Source: Pleurotus ostreatus/Saccharomyces cerevisiae fusant (lineage: Eukaryota > Opisthokonta). Taken from it: a DNA stretch of 64,000 nucleotides. Below are positions 22,834 to 33,099 of this stretch, in pieces. The notes beneath the pieces are model-generated. The model was not told where the DNA came from. It did no database searches and saw nothing but the letters and a program-made list of their open reading frames with translations. The stretch is from contig JAMQCK010000053.1 in the NCBI GenBank assembly GCA_024196135.1, positions 1-64,000 on the forward strand, in the 5' to 3' direction. The stretch's first letter is position 1; each line of letters begins with the position of its first letter. The translations under genes and the position numbers were made by a program.

Positions 22834-23434
22834 CCTTTATGAAGCTCCGCTTGAGCGCCAATTCTCGAACCTCGCGCATGCAAATTTGCATGCGGATGGG
22901 CGGAGGCTATCTATACTGCCCGGGTTTGATAAGGGAGATATGACTCCTGCCGCGCCGAGACATGGACACAGAGGGGCCGGAGGCGGACGATAACGGTGCT
23001 CTCCAGGGCGCCTGTTCGCCGTTGTCAACGGAGGACGGGATAGGGAGCGCCGGACGGAGAACAATGGGAGGAAGGAAAAAGGCTGGATTTTGCATCAATA
23101 CTGCGCACATCCGGTTCTTGAGAGTTCGATGCGGGTTGAGGGGCAATTGCATGCATACTGTTCGTCTCCCAGTATTTCTCATCCGCCTCGCAGATGAAAA
23201 AGAGAATCAGCCCAGTTGCGAATCTGAATTTGGAACAAGATTCAATGATATTGCCACGTGTGGTTTATCCCCAAATAGTATTCCTTGTTCTTGTCCTTTT
23301 ACTTTATACCAGCCGGAAGTCCTACCGTATATCCTACGCACACTCTCATCCCTGCGATATACCGGGGTACCCACGAACTTTGGAGGAAGTCTACGACCTG
23401 GTTTTATAGGCTGTCCTCTTCGCCGACGGGCCCA
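22834..23434. other. Divergent intergenic region, permease / HOS2
   Basis: These 601 bp carry both promoters. TTTATA near 23303-23308 is a possible TATA element for the deacetylase. No further gene is supported. Confidence 0.45.
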
Positions 23435-25648
23435 ATGACGGCAAACAAGCGAATTTCGTACTACTATGATCGTACGTCAACACTGCAATGGTCGATGGCC
23501 AGGGAGCTCACCATTTGTACAATAGCGGATGTGGGCTCGTATACGTATGGGCTGGGGCACCCGATGAAGCCTCATCGCATGCGGGTCACACACGAGCTTG
23601 TCTCCGCGTACGGGATGCTGGACAAGATGCATATTTTGGTGAGTCTTGCATTTCCGCTCACATTCATTCACTAATAATGGTCTCGTAGCGCGCAAAACGT
23701 GCATCCCCAGGTGACATGACGCGTTTCCACACCGATGAATACGTCGACTTTCTGAACAGGGTCACCCCCGAGACAGCGGAGGACTTGACATACCAAGGGA
23801 CGAGATGTGCGTGGCCGTATTGTGTTCATCAGCTCTTCTTGACGCGTTGACCAGTCTTGGTGGGCGATGACAACCCCGCCTTTGAAGGCGTCTTTGAGTT
23901 CTGCTCGATATCAGCCGGAGGTTCACTCGGTGCGCCTCTATTCATCCTTCCTCGATCACTCACTCACAATCCCCTCCCCCCCCAGCCGCCGCCGAACGCA
24001 TCTCCTCCGGCTCCAGCGACATCTGCATCAACTGGTCCGGCGGCCTGCACCACGCCAAGAAGCGCGAGGCCTCCGGCTTCTGCTACATCAACGACATCGT
24101 CCTCTGCATCCTCGACCTCCTCCGCACCCACCCGCGCGTCCTCTACGTCGACATCGACTGCCACCACGGCGACGGAGTCGAGGAGGCGTTCTACACCACG
24201 GACCGCGTCATGACGTGCTCCTTCCACAAGTTCGGCGAGTACTTTCCGGGCACGGGCACGCAGGACGATCGGGGGCACGGAAAGGGCAAGGGCTACGCGG
24301 TGAACGTCCCGCTTAAGGACGGCATCACGGACGACTCGTACCAGAGCATCTTTGAGCCTGTCGTCACGCGCGTCCTTGAAGTCTTTAGGCCCTCGGTCGT
24401 TGTCCTCCAGTGCGGCTCCGACTCGCTCTCGGGCGACAAGCTCGGCTGCTTCAACCTGAGCATGGAGGGCCACGCGCGCTGCGTACAGTTCTTCCGCAAG
24501 CAAAATATACCCTTGATAATGCTCGGCGGCGGGGGCTACACCGTGAAGAACGTCGCGCGCACTTGGACGTACGAGACCGCGTGCGCGCTCGGCATCGAGG
24601 ACACCATCGACCCGCATATGCCGTGGAACGAGTACTTTGAGTGGTTCGGGCCGCGGTATCGCTTGGAAGTCGTATCGAGCAACATGGAGGATATGAATCT
24701 GAAGGACAACTCGCTGAATCGGGTGCGGGAGAAGGCGCTGCAGCATTTGGCGGAGCTGGCGCCAGCGCCGAGTGTGCAGATGCATGATGTGCCGCGGGAG
24801 TCGGTGGGGAAGCACTTGAGGCTGGCAGTTAATGACGAAGACAACGACGACGAACGCGACGATCTTGATAGGCAACTTGCCCGTGCGTACCCTTCCACAC
24901 TCCGACCTCACCCTCGTCTGATCTCCCCCCAGAACACATGCGCTACGTCTACAATCTCCACCACTCTTCCTCCGCCCCACCCTCCCCTACTTCCTCCACC
25001 TCCAGCTCTGACTCCGACTCCGACTCCTCCGCACCCCTCTCCTCACGCCCAACCCCATCCCGCATGCCACGCGCCTCTCCCAAAAAGCGCATGTCCATCC
25101 TCACTAATCGCTACCACGACCCCTCCAACCGCGCCGATGCCGACCCCGCCTACTTTACCGTCCCCTCTCACGATCCCGCCTACTCGCACTTCAGTTGCGG
25201 CGCGCCCGCGAAGACCTCCCACCGCAGGTTCTTCCAGAGTGGTGCGCATTGGGACGCGGTCGGTGCAAGGGTGGTGCTGCCCGACGGGGCCGTCTTCGCG
25301 CCGCATAGTGGGTATGGTGGGAGGGAGTTCGATGGCGTGGACAGAAGAAACGGCGCGCTGGGTACAGGGCTGGGGTTGGGCACGGACTTCGACGGATTGG
25401 ACAGGAGGAACGGGCTGGCCGCGGGCCCGATGCGCGTGGAGGACGCGGACGAGGACGCGATCCTGGACGAGCTGTACGAGCGGGGAACGGATGACGGGGA
25501 GAAGGACCTGAATATCCCGATGGAGGAGTACGATAGGGGCCCGGGTGTGGAGAGGCCGTACACGCTGGCGGAAGTGATGATGCGGGGCGGGCTGGTCGAG
25601 CAGCCGGACGATGATGATGACTGGGATGACATGGCGGTGGACGCGTGA
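23435..25648 (+). CDS. HOS2: Class I histone deacetylase, Hos2/HDAC3 type
   Basis: This zinc-dependent deacetylase is the catalytic subunit of Set3C-like complexes in yeast and acts in the nucleus. Exon 1 (ATG 23435) joins the next by a GTACGT...AATAG intron to give [20 protein letters not shown]. Later exons hold [53 protein letters not shown] and [19 protein letters not shown]. The His pair, the Asp/His zinc ligands and the GGGGYT tyrosine are all present. [11 protein letters not shown] and the VSSN...[10 protein letters not shown] tail favour HDAC3/Hos2 over Rpd3. After the catalytic core comes an unusually long C-terminal extension of about 230 residues. It is Ser/Asp-rich at first, has two FDGxDRRNG copies and ends WDDMAVDA. 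Confidence 0.93.
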
Positions 25649-25834
25649 GCTGTTGACGGTGTGGCGGGAGCTTGACTGTATTTGTACGCGACTCTTGGTG
25701 TATCGTATCTTTATTTCGTTCCTTCGCTCTTGGACGACTGCCTCTCGCAATTCATGTTGAACTCCTTTGGAAAGCCCCCACGTATGGTGTTAGCATATTT
25801 ATGGTCATAAATTAGCTCGGTCTGATCCATGATA

Positions 25835-27526
25835 TCAGAAGTCTATTCCGTCCAACTCCAAAATATGCCCGGCGCGTATGGCCCGTCCTTTACCTGCACA
25901 GATGGACTCATGCGCGCGTATCGCCCCGAACGCTTTCACAAGTACTTGCACCTTGCGCCACGTCGGATTCTCGGGCGCCTCTTCCTCGAGATCTCCATCC
26001 GGGACCTGCCCCGTCGACGCGATCTTCTCGAGCTCGGGGAACACGGCGGACAGGTACGCGCCCACGGGCCCCGCGGGGCCGACAGGCGACGCGTACACAT
26101 ACCAGCTCGCCAGCGCGCTCTGCCGCACGTCCGTCGGCGCCTCCACGAGCGAAACCTCCGATGCATCGACCTCGAGGCCGAGGGTGCGCAGGCGCGGGCA
26201 GCGCGCGGCGAGGTGGCGGAGCGCGTGGAGCGGTGGGCGCTCCTGCGGCGGAGTGCGCGCGGGGAGGAGCAGGAGGCGGAGATGGGGCCAGGACTGCGCC
26301 ATGTGCGCGACGTCGTCCTCGCCGAGGTAGAGGGCGCCCTCGAAGTCGAGGTGCAGCTCATCGAGAGCGGGGAAGCCGTAGAGGGGCTCAAGGGCCGCGC
26401 CCTGGGTGGGTGGGGGCCTGGGTTGGCCCGGGGAGGCGACTTCTTTCAGTCGGAGCCGGCGGAAGGTGGAGGGCGCGGAGTGCGCGGCGCGCACGGCGGC
26501 GAGGACGCTTCGCCATACGACTCGGGGCATGATTTGGTAGATTTCGAGGGTGTGCAGGCAGCCGAAGGAGCAAGACTCGAGCATCGTGAGGAGGCGGTCG
26601 GCACGGATGTCGGCGCCTATGACGAGTGAGGTAAGAGCGGAGAAGGCTTGCGCGGGCAGTATCAGGCTTTCGAGGGGATGGTAGATCGAAGTGCCTGGCC
26701 ATGGTGTTTGGTTGGTAACGTGAAGCGTGCGAAGGGTTGGGTCAACGGCGAGCTGTCGCATAAGATTCAGACTCATGAAGGGCGTCTTGAGTGAGTGAAG
26801 GTTCCAAGTAGAGATGGTATCGGCGAAGCTTGTGATCATCTGCTGTTCACCCCGCGTGAGGATATAGCTGCATCCTATGTCGAGCTCCGAGACGTTGCGG
26901 CAGCGCTGCTGGACGCAGCGCAGGACGTGCAGGTCGCCGAAGCTGAGAGAATCGCCCGCAATATGCAAGGAGACGAGTGAGGGAGATGCAAAGTATTGGA
27001 TATAACTGAGTGATATTCCAGCGGTATCCCAGGAGATGTGAGTGAGGTTGGGGAAGACTGGAGCGGCGAGCGTCATGGTAAGCGCCAGGTAACCATCCTC
27101 CGAGAGCCCCTTGGGCCAGTCGCTTCCCCCGAAGGTCATCTTGCGTATGAAGGGGGTATAGAATCTGAACCTTGTGAGGTCGTTCTCCGTTATGTGACGA
27201 GCTGGGGTCTGAAGTCATATAGTCAGACGAATCATAATTTCCAGGTGAGTAAGACGCACCAGCAAGGGTATATTGCTCTCATCGTCCACCAGGTCCAGCA
27301 TCCAGCACCCAGGCATCGTGTACTCGGCAATTATCGCAATGTCTGTGACGTCCTGCCAAAGACAGCGAGTCGCGGTCGCGTACACCTCCTTGCACGTCCT
27401 CGCCAGCGCTGCCAGCGACTGAGTGTTCTCACTCGTCACCCAGGTCGAGTCGTTGTCTCCGGTGGGTTCACGGCATGCTTCACAAATGAGCGTCAGGACT
27501 TCGGGGATGTGGAAGCAACGGTGCAT
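25835..27526 (-). CDS. F-box-like/LRR family protein B
   Basis: Two exons run from ATG 27526 to TGA 25835-25837, about 545 residues. The start MHRCFHIPEVLTLICEAC and the helix LAALARTCKEVYATATRCLW mirror protein A. The intron falls at the same place, after the acidic linker and before ENDLTRFRFYTPFIRKM. The LRR-like part has VFPNLTHISW, SLVSLHIAGDSL, LRCVQQRCRNVSELDIG, FGCLHTLEIYQIMPR and CPRLRTLGLEVDAS. The tail NPTWRKVQVLVKAFGAIRAH corresponds to NPKWQKVAHLIPAFNAVRDY in A. A possible upstream ATG at 27607 adds 27 residues, but the conserved MHRC start is preferred. It is probably a substrate adaptor of SCF ligases; target unknown. Its start faces that of WW-like member 4, 405 bp away. Confidence 0.8.
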
Positions 27527-27931
27527 ATTAGGCTTTTGGCAGATTTTGTCGAAGACGAGGGGAACTCGACAAAGGTGGCGTCGGGCCGAGCGGCAAACCT
27601 CCATCAAATGATCGGTGCCGCGATCACGTGTGCATGTTCGTCTTTTTCGTCCCGAACTTTAGCACTGGTGGGAATGTCACGCCTTACACATGAACAAACT
27701 CCTTGACTCTATGCACCTTGGGGTCCTTGATTGAAGCAGAGGAGTATATCTCAGAGAACGTGCGAGATCTGTGAATCTCTGTACTGATGTCGTCAGCGTT
27801 TTTGTTCTTTGTTGTCGACAATGGTCAAGGCGCAATCTCCAGATTTCAGCTATGTTTGTGACCGTGCAAGCCATCGCTATATAAGAAGGCTCAGCTCATA
27901 TTGAGTCCAACCTCCACATCATACCACGACC
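27527..27931. promoter_or_regulatory. Shared divergent promoter, F-box-LRR B / WW-like 4
   Basis: This 405-bp gap lies between head-to-head starts and repeats the arrangement at 18029-18713. A strong TATA box serves the WW-like gene; none is obvious for the F-box gene. Confidence 0.5.
27878..27885 (+). promoter_or_regulatory. TATA box of WW-like member 4
   Basis: TATATAAG is 47 bp before the ATG at 27932. Confidence 0.6.
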
Positions 27932-28797
27932 ATGCCCTACTCGCAATACCCAAACATCGGTCACCTCCTCCCCCCTAGCGCCCCGAGGCCGTCTGGGCCA
28001 ACAATATCTCACGACACCCCGGGATTCGGCTGCGACCATTGGACTGTCTACAGGAACCCCGGGACGGAGAAAACCTACTACTACGAGCACCACCGCCACA
28101 TCCTCACCTCGGACAACATCAACGACGTCAACCTCCGGGTACGAGTGCGCATCGCGATGCAAGCGGCGCAGGACGATCTCAGGCGCTGGCAGCTCGATCT
28201 TCCGGACTACATCAAGCACCTGGAAGACTGCGATGTTACGGTGGCCAACGGCGTCCCTCGAGTGATTCTGGCTTGGGAGCGCCAGGAGCGCTACGACTTT
28301 CTCAATCACGTTCCAGGTGCGTGCGCCCGTCTCTTCCACTCGCCGAGTGGCCATCGCTTAGGAGCGTCATTTTTCAGGATCACACGACACGCGTGTCGTC
28401 ATGAAGCAGACGAAGCTCGACTTCTGGGCCACGCTGGAGATGTACCCTTGTCACCGCAACCTACCCAAAGGCGCAGAAAGGACTATAACCGGAGGTCTAC
28501 TCCAGAGTATGTCCACACGCCGATTGAGTATTCGCACTGGGCTCACCATCACACAGAGTCCCCACTGGCGACCGCGGTCTTGGACCATGATTCAAGAGTC
28601 ATGGACTGCTGGGAGCGTTACAAAGAAGGTGTGCTGGCTTGTGTTTCCTGCGCGAAGGTGATTTCTGACTACGCTCTCTAGTCAAGCAAATACCTCCGCC
28701 TGCGATGTATAGTTCGGAGTGGTGGCGGTTGAAGGGCTTGATTGCATATTATGTCGCCTATCTGTCGAAGATATGGTACGGTGTACAGAAGCTCTGA
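27932..28797 (+). CDS. WW-like domain family protein (member 4)
   Basis: Four exons join in phase from ATG 27932 to TGA 28795-28797, giving about 233 residues. Introns begin GTGCGT, GTATGT and GTGTGC. A Pro-rich start precedes the WW-like segment FGCDHWTVYRNPGTEKTYYY, then HHRHILTSDNI, which matches member 3 (YGVDHWEAHRNP...VYYY...HRILTTDDI). Shared downstream blocks are VILAWERQERYDFLNH, LDFWATLEMYPCHRNLPKGAE, and DSRVMDCWERYKE (the MYKEYLAYRE equivalent of member 2). The last exon is aromatic-rich (EWWRLKGLIAYYVAYLSKIW) and might form an amphipathic helix. Function is unknown. Confidence 0.72.
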
Positions 28798-29103
28798 GCG
28801 GGCTGGTTGTCACATACCCTGTCTGCCAGTCCATTGTTAGTATGTGGTGGGAAGGAATTATTATCAGCGAGCAAGCCTTGGATTACTGTCGCCAGTCAGA
28901 ACCTTATATTACTGAGACGATTCGCCGTTTTTCATATCTAGATATCGATAGATTCCTTGCATAGAAGCGTCACAAGAATATTCTCGTACACAACAAATAT
29001 AGCATGATACTCTGTCGTGTCATCAATACATACTTGCGGAAGCGTGGGTGTAATCATGTGCGCACCCCTCTAGTCCAATGTTCCCCCTCCCCCCTCGATT
29101 CCC
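28798..29103. other. Convergent intergenic region
   Basis: These 306 bp lie between the stops of WW-like member 4 and the coiled-coil gene. The DNA is AT-richer than its surroundings and shows no gene. Confidence 0.4.
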
Positions 29104-30911
29104 TTATTCTGCTGGCATCTCCTTATAGTCCTGCATGCGCGCACTCCACGGATCATCCTCAGGTGGCTCCGGAGGAGCCATGGGCACGGGTGACCTCGTG
29201 GAGTCGACATATGAGAACGCCGTCGAGGCGGCGTCCGGGATGTGGGCGGGCGAACGCTGGTGGACATAAGCCGGCGAGTGTTCGTGCATCTGAGCGGGCG
29301 AGGGCTCGCAGAGGGGGGCTGACGTATCCTGAGCAACGTCGGCCGGCGAGGATTCGGGGACCTGGGCAGGCGAGGGCTCTGGAATGTGGGCTGGAGACTG
29401 CTCGTCGTCTCCGTCATAGTTTATGGTCGTCACCGCCGGCGTGACCGGGTCGAAGGCTTCGACATTGGTGGGGACAGGATTAGCAGGCGCTGAGACCATG
29501 GCGGGAGCTGGGGTCTGCGAGGTTGTGGACGGTGTCGTGGTGGCCTGAGCTGGAGGCATTGTGGCCTTGATCGAGGGCTTCGAGAGCTTAGCCGAGTGTT
29601 TCGATGGCCTAGTTGCCGGAGTCTGCGTAGCCTTCAATATATTCTCAACGTTCCGCGCGCCATCTTGCTCGAGAATCCGATGCAGCTCTGCCCTGCGACG
29701 CACCTTCTCTGCGCTAGGCGTGTACACAGAGGCATGGTCGAGACCTGCATGGATCACAGTGAACGGTCGGCAACCTAGAGCACAATGTTTGTACTACGGA
29801 CCTTGAGAAGGATTCCTTCCTTGTTCGTCATTGGCATCGTCGACAACTGCGATGCGTGGGTCTTCGGAGGCAGGTGTTTTGGTCGGCGGATTGCACATAG
29901 GCATCTGGGAAAAGGTGGTGGACTGCGTTGCGGTCCCCCTGCGTTGGTCGTTAGCATGGAGCTCATTACTGGATGTCATATATGACCATACCTGGCTGCG
30001 TCCTGCGGGTTAACGGAAGCTATGTCTGGTTAGTCGATGAGTCTGAGGCAGTACGCACAAAGAGGATACTCGCCTGTGTGAACGTCATTTGTGGCGCTGG
30101 CTCTCGCAGGCTCATTGACCTTTAGCGGCCGTGCCACATTTTCCGGCGTTGCACGAGGCGTCGGCTGCTGCATTGGAGGACTCTTCTGACGCGGACTCGC
30201 CTGCCCGTCTTCTTGATCGGCACGAACGCCGTCACTGGCAACAGCAGGAGGGCTCCGCTGAGTCTGACTTTGCGCAGACCGCATCCTCTCCTCCCTCAAC
30301 TGCCGCCTCAGTGCTTCAAGCTCCCGAACCAGCGCCGCCGTTTCCTGCTCCCGCGTATCCGACTGCGCCTTCAGCGCACCCAGCTCGTGCGTGACGGTAG
30401 CCATCTTCTGCTGCCACCGCTCCTCCGTTTCCTTCATCTCCCTGCGCACGTCTAGACGGAACTGGTCCGCGTCCTCCACCAGCTGCTTGTACTCCCCAAG
30501 GAGTCGGCGATAGCGCCGCGCCTGCATCTCGGCCTCATCGCGCTGACGGACGAGCGAGACGTGCTGCGCTTTGAGGACCTGGTGCTGGTTCTCGAGCTGG
30601 ATGATGCCGTTGCGGAGGTTGCCGATGTGGATATTGTGACGCTGTAGCTCGGTACGGCTGTACCGAAGGTCGTTGGTAGTGACGCCTAGCGCCGCCGTCG
30701 TCTTCGCCAACGTATCCCGGAGTTCGACGATGCGCTTCTCGTAGTCGTCGATCCGACGCTGAATTTCGCCCTGCTCGTCGTGGGCATGGGTGCCGATAGA
30801 CGCGCCCTCGGCCACTATTTTCTCCACTCCAGCGAGCCTCTGCTCGAGTTCGACTTTCCACTGCCCGCGCCTGGCGGGGTCCTTCTGCTTTGAAGAGTTG
30901 GTCTGCGACAT
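29104..30911 (-). CDS. Coiled-coil protein with SPA repeats
   Basis: ATG 30911 is chosen because a TATA box stands at 30967-30972; an upstream in-frame ATG at 31004 would precede it. The first exon encodes a long heptad-rich helix from WKVELEQRLAGVEKIVAEG to about residue 230, with LRDTLAKTTAALG, LRNGIIQLENQHQVL and ALVRELEALRRQLREERM. This is a coiled coil of roughly 180 residues. A Pro/Gln/Ser-rich linker follows. Three short introns then lead to LDHASVYTPSAEKVRRRAEL and a disordered C-terminus with degenerate SPAHIPEP repeats, ending PAE and TAA at 29104-29106. I do not recognise a named family. The shape suggests a structural or scaffold protein, possibly a distant analogue of the gene at 37500. 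Confidence 0.65.
29235..29400 (-). repeat. Degenerate SPA-x-x-PE peptide repeat
   Basis: Six or seven units of 8-10 codons encode Ser-Pro-Ala followed by His/Gln/Asp/Tyr, Ile/Val and a Pro or Glu (for example SPAHIPEP, SPAQVPES, SPAYVHQR). They are imperfect at the DNA level and lie inside the coiled-coil gene. Confidence 0.7.
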
Positions 30912-31242
30912 GTTAGTGGCGACGGGATGGTTGGCGAGATAGTGCAGACGTACGGGGGTGGAATTCCTTATAAGCGCTTCAGCAAGCGTGCGAACGAGGC
31001 GCAAATGTTATTGTTGACCAGTTTGCAACAATAGCCCGACGTGCCACGAATACTGGAACGGAACAATTGAACTCACCAAGCCATTGTTGGTCACATCGCC
31101 GCGAATGATCGCATCCGCTGCGGCCAGCGAGCGCACACCACAGAATAAACGGGAGGCGTCACAACAGGTGCTTCCTCTGTTACCACAGACATGGAATATG
31201 TAATCCTCCTACCCTCTCCCTTCTGAAATGCCTCATACGCTC
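30912..31242. other. Intergenic, coiled-coil gene promoter
   Basis: These 331 bp contain the promoter of the minus-strand coiled-coil gene (TATAAG at 30967-30972, minus strand) and the 3' region of the F-box gene at 31243. Nothing else is seen. Confidence 0.45.
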
Positions 31243-32918
31243 CTATATATCGCCAATATACGCCAGGTGCACATCCGAGATCTTCAGCTTCAGACCCGCC
31301 TTAGCCAGTTCCTTCACGCTACGCTGTAGTGCCGGATTCCGTTCGTGATACCGCCTGTCGCTCAGCAACAGCGCGGCTTCCTTCAATGTTCGAGGCTCCT
31401 GCGCTACGCGGGACTTCAGGAACTGTAAGAAGGATTCGGGCGCCTGCAATCTGTCCCCGTAGAATGCGTAGGTGACGCTGCGCAGCTCGGGCGCGAGACT
31501 GACGAGCGGTAGTGCGTCTGGAGGTTTCTCTTCGTCGTCTCCTCCTCGTGTTGGTGCAAGCATGTGCTGGAAGAATTCGTCTGCCTTCGTGGCGTCCGAG
31601 GGCTGCACGGCAATGCGGAGGTCATGAAGTTTGGGAGACAATGTTACGATCTCGAGGATCGCAGGCAGCGGGAAGTGGATGAACGACGTCTGCAGGACGC
31701 CAAGGCTGTCGCACTCGGAGCGGCGCAGCATGTCCGCAATGATTTGCATGCCACTGATCAGGTGGAAGGCGGAGAGCTCCTCGAGATTGGGTACCTCCAG
31801 CCGGTCGGCGACGCTCGCGTTCTTTACGCATAGGTGTCGCAAATGCGGCAGATGCACGACCGGTCCGGGGCTGTGGTCGGTGAGCTGGAGGTGCTCGACG
31901 TCTGTAAGGAAGGGGAGTACGTCCGTCTGCCCGATGCGACAGGGGCCGAGGTAGTGCGTGAGTTGCTGCAGTGGCAGCTTCACGTTGGGCGGCAATGAGT
32001 AGACCTGGTTGAACGAGCAGCGGCGCAGAAGGGGTGCTTTGTCGAATGCGACGGCAGCGTCCGGCGGAACGGAGCGGCCGAACCGTATATGGATGTCCTC
32101 GAGACGATCGTAGGTCGACTCCTTGATCTCCTCCCACACGCGCGGGTCGCTATCGGAAAAGTGGTAGCTGGCCTTCCGCCATCGCGACGCATGCTCCCAT
32201 AGGAGACGTATGACGCCGGCAGCGGCTTTCGGCGCAGGCATGTAGGCGGGATATGCTGAGAAGGAGCAGTCTATCACGAGTGACTTGTCTCTCGAATGAC
32301 TAAGATACGTTCGGAGGATGGAGACGGGATCGCGAGCGCGCGCCAGCGACCTGGCGTGTATGTCGATGCGAGTCCATAATTGCGCATCGCTCTGTACCAG
32401 GCGGCGCCATCGCGAGCATACACGTGCGAGAGTCCATACTCCTTTGTGTACGTGCAATGTCTGGGTGGGGTCCAGTAGGCGCGAACTGCGACTAGACCTC
32501 CGATCGACGGCGTACGTGAAGATTTCGGAGAGAATCTCGGAGGGGAGAGTCCGCAAGGAAGAGACGAGAGACTTGTGCCTGTGAGTGAAGCCTTGTACCG
32601 TGTCGCGTGCTTGGTAGAGCTCCTTCAACGCGACGCTGAGGGCACTGATCGCTGCCTTGATGCTAGCGACCTCCTTCTCGCCGCCTGATATGATTTGGGA
32701 GATATCAGAACGAAGTTCCGCAGGAGCGGGATCGTTGGTGTGCCATACAGCTTTTGGTAAGGACTTCGACAGCGCGTGTAATGATGCCACAGACGTTTCA
32801 TTGTACTTGTCTGTAGGGGTCAGCGTCGATAGACCGCAGTGGCCGCATGTGCTCAGGATCTGCAAGAGATGTATAAGAGGAAGGTCTTCGAAGTTCCAGC
32901 TGCACGCACAGATGTCAT
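31243..32918 (-). CDS. F-box domain protein
   Basis: A tiny first exon, 32918-32910 (Met-Thr-Ser), joins 32859 by a 50-bp GTGCGT...TTGCAG intron. The protein then starts MTSILSTCGHCGLSTLTPTD and has about 541 residues. It has a helix from about residue 55 (VASIKAAISALSVALKELY) and a clear F-box at SLRTLPSEILSEIFTYAVD, followed by LARVCSRWRRLVQSDAQLW. LRR-like units come after (LEDIHIRFGRSVPPD, VEHLQLTDHSPGP, HLRHLCVKNASVADRLEVPN). The Cys-x-x-Cys near the N-terminus is typical of Agaricomycete F-box proteins of this layout. It should act as a substrate receptor for an SCF ubiquitin ligase; the substrate is unknown. A longer open frame starting at 33105 would overlap the opposite gene and is disfavoured. 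Confidence 0.85.
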
Positions 32919-33099
32919 GTTTTGCGGCGGAAAACAACAACAATGGAGGTTTTGGACAACAAACGCTTCCATGGCCGGAGCCGGAATCCGTGCCACGCGG
33001 CGGATCAATCGGATCAATCGGCGCTTGTCCGGGCGCCTTGTTTGGCGTTCCCTTTTCTTCTTGTTCTTGACTTTCACCTCGACCATATCCCACACCATC
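32919..33099. promoter_or_regulatory. Compact divergent promoter, F-box / F-box-LRR C
   Basis: Only 181 bp separate the two opposing ATG codons, so both genes must share the same promoter DNA. No TATA box is seen. Confidence 0.5.
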
